NCBI GenBank assembly: GCA_001897435.1
Contig: MKSV01000003.1
Span: 431,257 to 495,256, forward strand
Source: Acidobacteriales bacterium 59-55
GTDB taxonomy: Bacteria > Acidobacteriota > Terriglobia > Terriglobales > Acidobacteriaceae
DNA: 64,000 bases
Reading direction: 5' to 3'
In this document: in pieces, positions 51,749-60,562 of the stretch
How positions within the stretch are numbered: position 1 is the first letter of the stretch
Layout: each line of letters opens with the position of its first letter
The notes under the pieces: model-generated
What the model saw: the letters and a program-made list of their open reading frames with translations, nothing else
The model's database searches: none
Told to the model about the DNA's origin: nothing
Program-made: the position numbers and the translations under genes

Positions 51749-52504
51749 ATGAGCGTAGAGGCAATTGGGATCAACCCGGTTGGGCAGCGGAGAAGTCCGT
51801 TTGCCCTGGGATTGCGTAATGCCGCAGCGGTAGAATCAATGCCAGGCATGGCAAAGGCGGCTACACAATCCGGTGCCAGAAATGGCGGCAAGCTGACCGA
51901 GGCGCAGATCGAGGCGCGGGCGCAGCAGCGCATCGAGGACGATGAGCTGATCCGCGAGGCCCAGCGCGGGCAGCGGACCTCGTTCGACGCGCTGGTGCGG
52001 CGCTACGACCAGTCCGTGCTGCGGCTGGCGCTGCATATGCTCGGCAACGAGCAGGACGCGCAGGATGTCCACCAGGAGGCCTTTATCAAGGCGTATCGCC
52101 ACCTGGGAAACTTCCGCTTCGAGTGCTCGTTTTATACGTGGCTTTACCGGATCGTCACCAACCTGTGCCTGGACCAGTTGCGCAGGCGCAAGAGCCGCCG
52201 TGAAGATCCGGCGACAGTGCTCGATTCGAACGGCGGAGAGATGGACCTGATGGCGAACATTGCCGACGACCGCGCGATGGCAAACCCGGCACGGGAGCTT
52301 GACCGCAAGGTGATGAGCCAGCGAATCGGCGAGGCGCTCGACAAGCTGACGCCGCGCGAACGAACGGTGTTTGAGTTGAAGCATTACCAGGGATTGAAGT
52401 TGCGGACGATCGGCGAGATGTTGAGCACAACCGAGGAGACGGCGAAGAACACCTTGTTCCGCGCGACCCGGAAGCTGCGAGCGAATCTGGCCGGCGTGAG
52501 GTAG
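51749..52504 (+). CDS. ECF-type RNA polymerase sigma factor
   Basis: 251-residue sigma-70 family protein (RpoE-like). A non-conserved N-terminus of about 70 residues is followed by region 2 (LIREAQRGQRTSFDALVRRY, QDVHQEAFIKAYRHLGNFR, FYTWLYRIVTNLCLDQLRRR) and region 4 (ALDKLTPRERTVFELKHYQG, then LSTTEETAKNTLFRATRKLR). The zinc-finger anti-sigma candidate starts 118 bases downstream, followed by a PDZ protein. The start lies at the palindrome-covered Shine-Dalgarno. Confidence 0.92.
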   Translation: MSVEAIGINPVGQRRSPFALGLRNAAAVESMPGMAKAATQSGARNGGKLTEAQIEARAQQRIEDDELIREAQRGQRTSFDALVRRYDQSVLRLALHMLGNEQDAQDVHQEAFIKAYRHLGNFRFECSFYTWLYRIVTNLCLDQLRRRKSRREDPATVLDSNGGEMDLMANIADDRAMANPARELDRKVMSQRIGEALDKLTPRERTVFELKHYQGLKLRTIGEMLSTTEETAKNTLFRATRKLRANLAGVR

Positions 52505-52621
52505 CACAGAGCGGTAAAAGCAGTGCGGCAAAAGTCAATAAAGACGGGCAGGCTGGATAGACCCGGGACTGGCTGCAATCAAGAAGGGCAACGAAATTTT
52601 GAGGCTGGTTGAGGTAGGGCA

Positions 52622-53584
52622 ATGAAATGCGAGATGGCAAAAGAGAACATCATCCTGGCTCGCTATGGAGAGCTGCCCGATGAGTATGCGGTAGCTCTCG
52701 AATTGCATCTGGACGGCTGCGAGGAGTGTCGCGGCGAACTGGATGCGATGCAGGAGATGGACCAGCATCTGGCGCTGCTGCCGGTGACCGAGCCATCGCC
52801 GAACTTGCTGGCACAGGCAAGAGTCCGGCTGGACGACGCTCTGGACGCGATTCCTCCGCATGGGATTCTGACCCGGCTGCGCAGCGGTTGGTTTGCGTGG
52901 ATGGGCCATGTGCAAAGCGCTCCCGCGCTGGCTACCCTGCTGCTGGGAGTGGGATTTCTGGCGGGGAACTTCACCTATCGCTATGAGGTGGCCCACGCTC
53001 CCAAGCCGGCGGGAACGGTGACGATCAGCAACCCGACGCTCGGCACGATTGCAAACGTAACGGGTATCTCGCAGACGCCTAACTCGGAGCTGGTGCAGGT
53101 CAAGTACAACAAGATGGTTCCGGAGACGATGGAAGGGTCGCTGGACTCGCCGGAGATTCGCCAACTGCTGCTGGTGGGAACCAAGGCGGCAGCGGCCAAT
53201 GGAATTCGTGCCGACTCGGTTGCCTTGCTGGCCAATGAGTGCAAAGAGGGACACAACTGCAAGAACGGAGCGGATGGCCAGGGGATTCGAAGTGCTCTGC
53301 TGGTGTCGCTGCGCTATGACCAGAACGCGGGCGTCCGGCTGAAGGCGCTCGAAGGGCTGCAACACTATGTAGGCCAGGACCAGCGGGTGCGGGACGCGGT
53401 GCTGTCGGCGCTGATGCACGATCCGGACGCCGAGGTGCGAACCACCGCGATCGGCATGCTGGAGCCGGTGCAGGCGGATTCGAGCGTGCGCGAGGTGCTG
53501 CGAACGGTTTCAACTCAAGATGTCAATCCCTACATCCGGAACGCGTCCTTCCAGGCATTGCAGGGCGCGCCCGATATTCAGTAG
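52622..53584 (+). CDS. Membrane anti-sigma factor candidate with HEAT-like repeats
   Basis: 320-residue protein. The N-terminus carries a ZAS-type zinc motif HLDGCEEC (HxxxCxxC, about residues 30-37) as in zinc-binding anti-sigma factors. One transmembrane helix (about 98-118, ATLLLGVGFLAG) separates it from a periplasmic part whose last 110 residues look like HEAT repeats (NAGVRLKALEGLQHYVGQDQ, DPDAEVRTTAIGML). The gene follows the sigma factor, so it probably holds it inactive at the membrane. HEAT repeats may sense a periplasmic partner. Confidence 0.82.
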   Translation: MKCEMAKENIILARYGELPDEYAVALELHLDGCEECRGELDAMQEMDQHLALLPVTEPSPNLLAQARVRLDDALDAIPPHGILTRLRSGWFAWMGHVQSAPALATLLLGVGFLAGNFTYRYEVAHAPKPAGTVTISNPTLGTIANVTGISQTPNSELVQVKYNKMVPETMEGSLDSPEIRQLLLVGTKAAAANGIRADSVALLANECKEGHNCKNGADGQGIRSALLVSLRYDQNAGVRLKALEGLQHYVGQDQRVRDAVLSALMHDPDAEVRTTAIGMLEPVQADSSVREVLRTVSTQDVNPYIRNASFQALQGAPDIQ

Positions 53585-53593
53585 GGCGACGAG

Positions 53594-54562
53594 ATGATGC
53601 AGATGAACTGCCGCCTTCGACTGAACGCATGGACATTGATTTTGCCCGTGGCAGCCGCGATCTGCCTGACGGAATATGCGGCTGCGATGCATCTGGCGGG
53701 ACCGTTGGCGGCTGGAATTCACGCGGCTGCGAAGTCCGCCGGCCCGGCAAAGACGACGCAGGGCTATCTGGGCGTGGACATCCGCGACGTAAGCGAGAAG
53801 CAGGCTGCCGCTCTGAAGCTGAAGGATACTCGCGGGGCAGAGGTCATCCACGTAGACCATGACGGGCCGGCGGGAAAGCTGGGCCTCAAACAGCACGACG
53901 TCATCGTGGAGATGAATGGGCAGCAGATCGAAGGGCAGGAGCAACTGCGGCGGATGCTTCGCGAGACTCCGGCGGGCCGGACGGTGACCCTCGTCATCAG
54001 CCGCGACGGTCAGCAGCAGACGATGACGACGCAACTGGCGAACCGCGAAGAGGTGGCGCGGAAGGCATGGGAGCAGCACCTGGTCGTTCCCGCGCCGGAC
54101 TCCGACGATGGGCCGTCGCGCCGTATCGGCAGCGGCTTTCTGCACTCCGACACGCTTTCGAACCTGGGCGCGAGAGCGCACCGCGATCTGCTGGGGTCGA
54201 CGACGATTCTGAACGCCTCCTACACCGGGGCCCAGCTTGAGGTCATGGGATCGCAGCTTGCGGAGTTCTTTGGGGTGGAGGGGAGCGCGGGGCTGCTGGT
54301 CCGGAGCGTCGAGGCGAACAGTCCGGCGGCGGATGCGGGGCTGAAGGCGGGCGACGTGATTCTCCGGGTGAACCAGGTTTCGGTAACGAGCGGCGACCAG
54401 TGGTCGAAGACAATCCACCAGAACAAGGGCAAGTCCGTTCCGCTGGTGGTGCTGCGCGACCGGCGCGAGCAGACGATGACGATCACCCCGGACAGCAAGA
54501 AGCGATCCTGTGTCACCTGGCCCTTTGGTGATGGAGCGAAGGACCTGGTAGCTGACCTGTAG
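53594..54562 (+). CDS. Exported protein with two PDZ domains
   Basis: 322-residue periplasmic or anchored protein. An N-terminal hydrophobic segment (about 12-32) is followed by PDZ 1 (about 57-140: GYLGVDIRDVSEKQAAALKL, GPAGKLGLKQHDVIVEMNGQ) and PDZ 2 (about 218-305: GLLVRSVEANSPAADAGLKA, GDVILRVNQVSV). No protease domain is present. It starts nine bases after the anti-sigma candidate and is presumably co-transcribed. It may bind misfolded outer-membrane proteins or the anti-sigma factor. Confidence 0.87.
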   Translation: MMQMNCRLRLNAWTLILPVAAAICLTEYAAAMHLAGPLAAGIHAAAKSAGPAKTTQGYLGVDIRDVSEKQAAALKLKDTRGAEVIHVDHDGPAGKLGLKQHDVIVEMNGQQIEGQEQLRRMLRETPAGRTVTLVISRDGQQQTMTTQLANREEVARKAWEQHLVVPAPDSDDGPSRRIGSGFLHSDTLSNLGARAHRDLLGSTTILNASYTGAQLEVMGSQLAEFFGVEGSAGLLVRSVEANSPAADAGLKAGDVILRVNQVSVTSGDQWSKTIHQNKGKSVPLVVLRDRREQTMTITPDSKKRSCVTWPFGDGAKDLVADL

Positions 54563-54586
54563 CGTTTTTACAAACTACAAAAAACA

Positions 54587-54655
54587 AATACTAGGGGTCT
54601 CTCCACTGCGCAACAGACGGTGAAGCTGTCCGTTGCTTCGGTCGAGATGACGTGC
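54587..54655 (+). repeat. Palindromic repeat, family R, copy 4
   Basis: Begins AAATACTAGGGGTCTCTCCA and ends CGGTCGAGATGACGT, with an inner imperfect stem GCAAC...GTTGC. It lies between the PDZ gene and the radical SAM gene. Confidence 0.7.
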
Positions 54656-54725
54656 TCCAGGGATATCCTGTCCGAAAACCCGGAGATAGGGCATCCGTTT
54701 ATAGAACTCTATATACTTGAAGGTA

Positions 54726-55781
54726 ATGGAATCTGCCACGATCTCTGGAACTGGTCGCCGTCCGATGCCACCCCGGCGGCGCTGGAAGGCCATCACGCGC
54801 AAGCTGCGGGAGCTGGGTTCGATCGGCTCGGCGCTGGCCTCGACCGGGCACCCGTATATGGCGCACATCGTGCCGATGCGGCGGTGCAATCTTGCCTGTA
54901 CCTACTGCAATGAGTTCGACGACGTCTCGGACCCGGTGCCGCTGGAGGAGATGCTTCGCCGCATCGACCATCTCGGCCGCCTGGGGACCTCGGTCATCAC
55001 TATCTCCGGCGGAGAACCGCTGCTGCACCCGGAGCTCGACCAGATCATCGCGCGGATTCGCAAGACGGGCGCGATTGCCGGAATGATCACAAACGGCTAT
55101 CTGCTGATGCCCGACCGAATCGAGCGGCTGAACAAGGCCGGGCTCGACCACATGCAGATCTCCATCGACAACGTGATGCCGGATGCGGTCTCGAAGAAGA
55201 GTCTGAAGGTACTGGACAAGAAGCTACAGATGCTCGCCGAGCACGCCGACTTTCACGTCAACATCAACTCGGTGGTGGGCGGCGGAATCGCCAACCCGAC
55301 CGACGCGCTGACGGTCAGCAAGCGAGCGCTGGCGCTGGGCTTCAGCTCGACGATTGGGATCATCCACGACGGCAGCGGACAGTTGAAGCCGCTGGGCGAA
55401 GCGGAGCGGAGCGTGTGGGACCAGGTGCGTCAGCTTACGCGGCGCAGCTATTCGCGGTTCAATCATTTTCAAGAGGCGATTGCCAACGGGAAGACGAACG
55501 ACTGGCGCTGCCGGGCAGGCGGGCGCTATCTGTATATCTGCGAGTTCGGGCTGGTGCATTATTGCAGCCAGCAACGCGGATATCCGGGAGTTCCGCTGGC
55601 GGGGTACACGACCGCCGACGTAAAGCGCGAGTTCCTCACCGAGAAGTCCTGCGCGCCGAGCTGCACGATCAGTTGTGTGCATCAGGTGAGCTATATCGAC
55701 CACTGGCGCGCGCCGCAGAAGTCGACGATCACTCCGGGCGCGGCCGGGCACGAAGCCGGTAATCTGGTGCAGATACTTTAG
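54726..55781 (+). CDS. Radical SAM protein with SPASM-like C-terminus
   Basis: 351-residue radical SAM enzyme. The cluster motif CNLACTYC is near residues 56-63, ISGGEPLLHPELDQII follows, and the C-terminal cysteines (WRCRAGG, YICEFGLVHYC, CAPSCTISCVHQ) suggest one or two auxiliary iron-sulfur clusters of the SPASM/twitch type. The ATG at 54726 is preferred to TTG 54717. No peptide precursor or partner enzyme is adjacent, so the substrate is unknown; HpnH-like and peptide-modifying enzymes are both possible. Confidence 0.82.
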   Translation: MESATISGTGRRPMPPRRRWKAITRKLRELGSIGSALASTGHPYMAHIVPMRRCNLACTYCNEFDDVSDPVPLEEMLRRIDHLGRLGTSVITISGGEPLLHPELDQIIARIRKTGAIAGMITNGYLLMPDRIERLNKAGLDHMQISIDNVMPDAVSKKSLKVLDKKLQMLAEHADFHVNINSVVGGGIANPTDALTVSKRALALGFSSTIGIIHDGSGQLKPLGEAERSVWDQVRQLTRRSYSRFNHFQEAIANGKTNDWRCRAGGRYLYICEFGLVHYCSQQRGYPGVPLAGYTTADVKREFLTEKSCAPSCTISCVHQVSYIDHWRAPQKSTITPGAAGHEAGNLVQIL

Positions 55782-55790
55782 CCAAAGCAA

Positions 55791-55816
55791 GGCCGCTTTC
55801 CTTAAGGAAAGCGGCC
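55791..55816. terminator. Perfect palindrome between convergent genes
   Basis: GGCCGCTTTCCTT and its inverse AAGGAAAGCGGCC abut, giving a 26-base palindrome ten bases after the radical SAM stop and 32 bases from the convergent DsbA-like stop. There is no T-run. The inner part resembles the stem of the MITE-like elements. Confidence 0.6.
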
Positions 55817-55847
55817 CATACTTCCTATACTGCTATAGCAGGAATAC

Positions 55848-56522
55848 TTAACGCTTCGCTTTCGCGGGCCTGCGGACGTTGTTGTGCGCCGCGGGAGCGG
55901 GCGTCTCGGCCAACGCGGTATCGATTGCCTGATAGAGCTGGTTGACGTCCGTCACCTGAATCCACCGCTTCGGCATAACGACGAAGATGGTGGGCGTCTG
56001 GGTCAGGCCGACGCGCTCGCCCAGTTCATAGTCCGCATGGACCTCGCGGGCAAACTGGCCGGTAGGGTCGATAACGAAGGGCATTGCCTGGCCGTGCGAC
56101 TGGAAGTAACGGCGGGTGAAGTTCTGCAGGTCTTCCTTGGATGCAATGGCGGTCTGGCTGGCGAAGACTGCGCGGCGATAGTCCTCGGCGGCCTGGAAGG
56201 AGACCTTGTCCTGAAGATAGCGGGCGGTGATGGCCGCGTCGAGGCTCCAGATGTGCATCCTGAGCGGAAAGTCATGGTGGAGCAGGGGAATCTTGTAGTG
56301 CTCTGCCGCGGCGCGAACGATGGGGAAGGCATGGGCGCAGGCAGGACATTCGAGATCTTCGAACTCAAAGATGGCGACGCGAGAACCCGCGGGCGCTCTG
56401 AGCATGGACGTGTCTTTGAAGGCTGTGCCCGTGTTCGGCGGGACCGAGGTTTGCGCAAATCCGGGAACGCAAAGGGGAAGCGCAATGAACAGGCTGGCGG
56501 CGTAGAGGGCAATGCGGTTCAT
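55848..56522 (-). CDS. Periplasmic DsbA-like thioredoxin-fold protein
   Basis: 224-residue exported protein from ATG 56522 (MNRIALYAASLFIALPLCVPGFAQ is a signal peptide; an ATG five codons upstream is possible). The active site ECPAC is in the FEDLECPACAHAFP segment (about residue 60), with the helical insert and cis-Pro segment GLTQTPTIFVV typical of DsbA/DsbG-like oxidoreductases. The C-terminal basic tail (RRPAKAKR) is unusual. It likely forms or reshuffles disulfides in the envelope. Confidence 0.87.
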   Translation of the reverse strand: MNRIALYAASLFIALPLCVPGFAQTSVPPNTGTAFKDTSMLRAPAGSRVAIFEFEDLECPACAHAFPIVRAAAEHYKIPLLHHDFPLRMHIWSLDAAITARYLQDKVSFQAAEDYRRAVFASQTAIASKEDLQNFTRRYFQSHGQAMPFVIDPTGQFAREVHADYELGERVGLTQTPTIFVVMPKRWIQVTDVNQLYQAIDTALAETPAPAAHNNVRRPAKAKR

Positions 56523-56691
56523 GGATGTAAGACGCATAAGATTGTGTTAAGTATTTTAGCCGATGGCGGTTGGGGCCGGTAAAAGGACTTGCAATTCAGG
56601 TTTTAGATTTCGCAACTATCGGGCCGGGTGGGTAATCTAAACAAAGTGAACGTGAGAGGGTTTTCTGCGTAATTTTTCGACAAAGGCGAAG

Positions 56692-58131
56692 GTGTGGCCG
56701 CTGCTGGCGCTGTGCTGCACGCTGGTCGCGATCGCTGACGGCCAGAGCCGAAAGGCTGACCTTCCTTCCGCTCCCGAGCCTAATATTCTGTCCACGAAGC
56801 TGCCTGGAGGAGTCACCATTGACCGGGCCACGCCGGGTGCGCTGCCGTTGAGCCTTGATGAGGCCATCGATCGCGGAATGCAGCACAATCTGCAACTTCT
56901 GCTGGCGCGGCAGAATCAGCGCATGGTCCATGGACAGGTTTTGACAGTCGCGAATAATCTGTTGCCATCGATCACCGCGGAGGCCTACACGCGGACGCAG
57001 ATGATCAATCTGGCGGCGATGGGCTTCAAGCCTCAGTCGCTGGGCCCGCTGCTCGATCAATTCGGCATCCCTCCGGGAGAGTTTTCGACGATTGTGAAGG
57101 TGGACACAACGGCGGCACGATTGAACGTGGATCAGCAACTCTTCAACGTTCCCGCCTATTACCTCTACCGCGCGGCGCAGAAGGCCGACACCGTCGCCTC
57201 GATGACGGCGTTGAACGCCGAGGGAAATGTGGTGCTGAACGTAGGCACACAGTATCTACTGGCGCTTGCAGATGCCTCGCAGATCGAGAATGCGAAGGAG
57301 CTGGCAAAGGCCGACGAACTGGTGTTGCAGCAGGCCACGGCCTCGCATGACGCTGGCGTGGGAACGAACCTCGATGTTTTGCGCGCGCGGGTGCAGCTAC
57401 AGACGCAGCAGCAGACCGTAATCAATGCGGAGAACATCTTTGCCAAGGACAAGATCGCGCTGAACCGGCTGATCGGGCTGCCCGCGGAGCAGGAGTTGAC
57501 GCTGACCGACAAGACTCCCTTTGCGGAGTTTGCGCAGCTTCCCCTCGACCAGGCCAAGGCAGTGGCCTATACGCGGCGCAAGGACCTGCTGAGCCTCGAG
57601 GCGCAGATGGAAGTCGCCGAGCGGACACAGAAAGCGGTGAAGTACGAGCGGCTGCCGACACTCTCCTTCGGCGGCCATTACGGCGTGCTGGGAGAGACGC
57701 AGGGACTCTATCACGGCGAGTTTTCCGCCATGGGAAGCTTGAAGATTCCGATCTTTCAGGAGGCGCGGCTGCGCGGCGAGCGTGAGGTCGCCGACGCCCA
57801 GTTGCAGGCTCTTCACCGACAGGTTACCTCGCTGAAGGTGACGATCGAGCAGCAGATTCGGAGCGCCATGCTCGATGTTCAATCATCGGAGCAACTGGTG
57901 AAAGTCGCGCAGAGCAACGTGGATCTGGCTACGCAGGTGCTGCAACAGGCGACGGACCGGTTTCAGGCGGGCGTCTCCGACAATCTTCCTGTAGTAGAGG
58001 CCCAGGCTTCGCTGGCAGACGCGCAGGCGAAGCTGGTGCAGACGCTCTATCAATACAATCAGTCCAAGCTGATGCTGGCGAGAAACACGGGCGTCGTGGA
58101 GACGCAGTACAAGCTTTACCTTGGGCGGTAG
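56692..58131 (+). CDS. TolC-like outer-membrane efflux protein
   Basis: 479-residue protein with two OEP repeats: LSLDEAIDRGMQHNLQLLLA at about 55 and later ASHDAGVGTNLDVLRARVQLQ, QATDRFQAGVSDNLPVVEAQ. It probably forms a trimeric exit duct. The GTG start gives a signal peptide lacking basic residues; an in-frame CTG at 56665, with GAGAGGG five bases before it, would add LRNFSTKAK and a better n-region. A stop at 56653-56655 limits the choice. The MFS transporter gene follows. Confidence 0.85.
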   Translation: MWPLLALCCTLVAIADGQSRKADLPSAPEPNILSTKLPGGVTIDRATPGALPLSLDEAIDRGMQHNLQLLLARQNQRMVHGQVLTVANNLLPSITAEAYTRTQMINLAAMGFKPQSLGPLLDQFGIPPGEFSTIVKVDTTAARLNVDQQLFNVPAYYLYRAAQKADTVASMTALNAEGNVVLNVGTQYLLALADASQIENAKELAKADELVLQQATASHDAGVGTNLDVLRARVQLQTQQQTVINAENIFAKDKIALNRLIGLPAEQELTLTDKTPFAEFAQLPLDQAKAVAYTRRKDLLSLEAQMEVAERTQKAVKYERLPTLSFGGHYGVLGETQGLYHGEFSAMGSLKIPIFQEARLRGEREVADAQLQALHRQVTSLKVTIEQQIRSAMLDVQSSEQLVKVAQSNVDLATQVLQQATDRFQAGVSDNLPVVEAQASLADAQAKLVQTLYQYNQSKLMLARNTGVVETQYKLYLGR

Positions 58132-58145
58132 CGGCAAACGCCGCT
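58130..58145 (+). terminator. Weak hairpin after the TolC-like gene
   Basis: AGCGGC-AAAC-GCCGCT, six pairs, followed by TATTA. A weak terminator at best. Confidence 0.3.
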
Positions 58146-58202
58146 TATTACCTATCGCCGAACATAGCCCCACGTCCTATCGCAAGTGTGAAAACATAAG
58201 AC

Positions 58203-59540
58203 ATGTCTGAGGGTGGCAGTATAGTCGAGTCGCGGGTAGCTGGTGGGGCGAGCGCCTTCCAGTCGCGGGACTTCCGGCTTTACCAGTCTGCGCGACTGAT
58301 GTCCATCGTGGGAGGCGAAGCGCAGTCGGTCGCGGTGGCATGGCAGGTCTACGCAATCACCCATTCGGCGCTGGACCTCGGATTCACCGGGCTGGCGCTG
58401 TTTATGCCCGGCCTGTTCCTGATGCTGGCAGCAGGTCACGTCGCCGACCGATTCGACCGGCGAAAGATCATCCTGGTCTGCTACGGGTTGCAGGCGGTAT
58501 GCACGGGTACGCTGCTCTGGCTATCACTGACGAAGACCTACATCTCCAATGGCCGGGTGTGGCCAATCTATGCCGTTCTAGTTGGAATCGGGATGGGCAG
58601 GGCGTTCAGCGGCCCGGCTGCAAGCGCGATGCTGCCCAGCCTGGTGCCAAAGGACCATTTCGTCAACGCGGTGACGTGGGGAGCCACGATCTACCAGGCT
58701 GCGAATATGGCCGGCCCGGCGATCGGCGGCCTGCTGTTCACGCTGCAGATGACGGGCGTGATGGAACGCTGGAACGGCGAGGCCATCGTCTATGCCTTCA
58801 CCCTCGTGATGCTCATGGGCTTTCTGATTCTGGTCGGGATGATCCGGGCGAAGATGGACGGCTCGTCAAAGAAGGAGTTCAGTTCGAAGACGGTGCTGGC
58901 GGGCCTTGAATACGTGTGGCGGACCAAGTTGCTGCTGGGCTCGATCTCGCTGGACCTGTTCGCCGTGCTTCTGGGCGGAGCGGTGGCGCTGCTTCCGATC
59001 TTTGCCACGGACCTGCTTCACGCCGGACCGCGCGGACTGGGACTGCTTCGCGCCATGCCCGCGCTGGGGGCCATGACGGTTTCACTCATCATGATTATCA
59101 AGCCGATCAGGCGGCGGGCGGGATGGATGATGCTGGCGTGCGTCGGAATCTTCGGAGCGGCCACCGTAGTCTTCGGCGTTTCGAGAAGCATCTGGGTGAG
59201 CCTGATCGCGCTGGTCGTCGTAGGCGGCAGCGATATGGTGAGCGTAGTGATCCGCGGCAGCATCCTGCAGTTGGCTACGCCGCCCGAGATGCGCGGGCGC
59301 GTCAGCGCGGTGAACTGGCTGTTCGTCGGGGCATCGAATGAGTTTGGCGAATTTGAGAGCGGATTGACGGCGCACTGGTGGGGAGCAGTAAGGGCAGTTG
59401 TAGTCGGCGGCGTGGGAACGCTGATCGTGATGGGAGCAGCAGCGGCGCTGTTCCCCACCCTGCGAAACGCCGACGCCTTGACCGCCGAGTCGTTGATGCA
59501 GGCAAATCAGGAATTGAGTGTGGCCGAACCGGTCGATTGA
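58203..59540 (+). CDS. MFS transporter, EntS-like
   Basis: 445-residue major facilitator with about 12 helices. Residues 20-60 contain FRLYQSARLMSIVGGEAQSV and AWQVYAITHSALDLGFTGLA, and the loop AGHVADRFDRRKIIL is the MFS signature between helices 2 and 3. The sequence belongs to the MFS_3/enterobactin-exporter group. Together with the TolC-like gene upstream it could form an efflux route, but no periplasmic adaptor is encoded nearby. Substrate unknown. Confidence 0.87.
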   Translation: MSEGGSIVESRVAGGASAFQSRDFRLYQSARLMSIVGGEAQSVAVAWQVYAITHSALDLGFTGLALFMPGLFLMLAAGHVADRFDRRKIILVCYGLQAVCTGTLLWLSLTKTYISNGRVWPIYAVLVGIGMGRAFSGPAASAMLPSLVPKDHFVNAVTWGATIYQAANMAGPAIGGLLFTLQMTGVMERWNGEAIVYAFTLVMLMGFLILVGMIRAKMDGSSKKEFSSKTVLAGLEYVWRTKLLLGSISLDLFAVLLGGAVALLPIFATDLLHAGPRGLGLLRAMPALGAMTVSLIMIIKPIRRRAGWMMLACVGIFGAATVVFGVSRSIWVSLIALVVVGGSDMVSVVIRGSILQLATPPEMRGRVSAVNWLFVGASNEFGEFESGLTAHWWGAVRAVVVGGVGTLIVMGAAAALFPTLRNADALTAESLMQANQELSVAEPVD

Positions 59541-59582
59541 GTGAGAAAGTATTGAGGTGGGAACTCCAGGGAGGGCAGCGAG

Positions 59583-60326
59583 ATGGAGAACGGCAAAAAG
59601 GCGGCGATTGCAGCAACATTGATTCTGATAGTGGCGGTTGGCGTCCGTATTGGGATGATCTACCACCAGCGCAACGCTCCCGTGAAGCCTGTGCCTACCG
59701 CCGCGGACGAGAAGATCTCCGACGATGATCTCGTCTTCCTGAAGAAGAAGCGGCCGGACACGATGGCCGAGATCAGGACCCTGATCGGCACCAAGTTGTG
59801 GGTGTCGGCGGGCGGCCAGATGGACTACTACCCCTTCGCCGGTCACCGGGTGGCGTACGGCAAAAGCGCGGGCATCTTGCTGGGCGCGGAGCCGCTCATC
59901 GTCAAAGACGCGGTCGAGCAGGTCGCCCCGAAGAGCGCCACCTTCCGGATTCCCGGCGGCGACCGGCAGGTTTCGCTGGTCTTTACGCTTCCCCAATCGG
60001 CCGATGCGACGAAAGAATATGCCGTTCCGGTCGGCTATCGGGAGACCGGCCGGTACACCTTCTATACCGACGAGATCTTCTTCTACGACGATCCCCACGA
60101 GCTTTACAAGCACTGGGGACCGGAGATTTGGAAGGCCGTGGACTCGCACCAGGTGATTCTGGGGATGAACGAGCGCCAGGTACAGCTATCGCTCGGGCAG
60201 GTGAGCAAGAGCGTCAGCCAGGACTACGGCAACCGGATGGTGGTCTACGCCAATCTCGGCAAGCCGATGGCGGTCACCTTCGTCAACAATAAAGTCACGG
60301 CTTTCCGGCCCGATCAGGGCTTTTAG
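59583..60326 (+). CDS. Membrane-anchored protein of unknown function
   Basis: 247-residue protein with one N-terminal helix (about 6-28) and a soluble domain with many beta strands and aromatic residues (GQMDYYPFAGHRVAYGKSAG, YTFYTDEIFFYDDPHELYKH). It may be anchored in the inner membrane facing the periplasm. A late segment GMNERQVQLSLGQVSKSVSQ resembles BamE/SmpA-like strands. The family was not recognised. It ends 17 bases before the rpsA promoter. Confidence 0.7.
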   Translation: MENGKKAAIAATLILIVAVGVRIGMIYHQRNAPVKPVPTAADEKISDDDLVFLKKKRPDTMAEIRTLIGTKLWVSAGGQMDYYPFAGHRVAYGKSAGILLGAEPLIVKDAVEQVAPKSATFRIPGGDRQVSLVFTLPQSADATKEYAVPVGYRETGRYTFYTDEIFFYDDPHELYKHWGPEIWKAVDSHQVILGMNERQVQLSLGQVSKSVSQDYGNRMVVYANLGKPMAVTFVNNKVTAFRPDQGF

Positions 60327-60342
60327 AGATTGCCCGGATTGG

Positions 60343-60371
60343 TTGACGTATCGAACCCAAAGTTCTATCCT
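60343..60371 (+). promoter_or_regulatory. Sigma-70-type promoter of rpsA
   Basis: TTGACG (60343-60348), a spacer of exactly 17 bases and TATCCT (60366-60371). Transcription would start near 60378, leaving a leader of about 185 bases. Confidence 0.65.
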
Positions 60372-60377
60372 CTTAGG

Positions 60378-60562
60378 TGAGCCACTGCGTGTGGGACCCA
60401 AGTGCAGCCGCTCCTCTGCTAGACGTAGTTCATTCCTGCCTGCCGAAGCTGTCACGGGGGATTTAGAACCAACCAGCGTCCCCCTCCGGAATGCTGATTG
60501 CTCCCGAAACGAGCGCCGCCATTAGATGGAATGGATTCTTGGATCCCGGAGTCCGCATTCAC
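60378..60562 (+). promoter_or_regulatory. Structured 5' leader of rpsA
   Basis: The leader can form several stems, for example GGGGGA/TCCCCC around 60455-60485 and CCAC/GTGG near 60383-60396. Autoregulation of S1 through its own leader is known in other bacteria; here it is only a proposal. Confidence 0.4.

Noticed and set aside
60378..60562. A tRNA or small stable RNA gene before rpsA
   Set aside because: No T-arm or CCA-type end and no terminator before rpsA; a leader of the rpsA mRNA explains it better.
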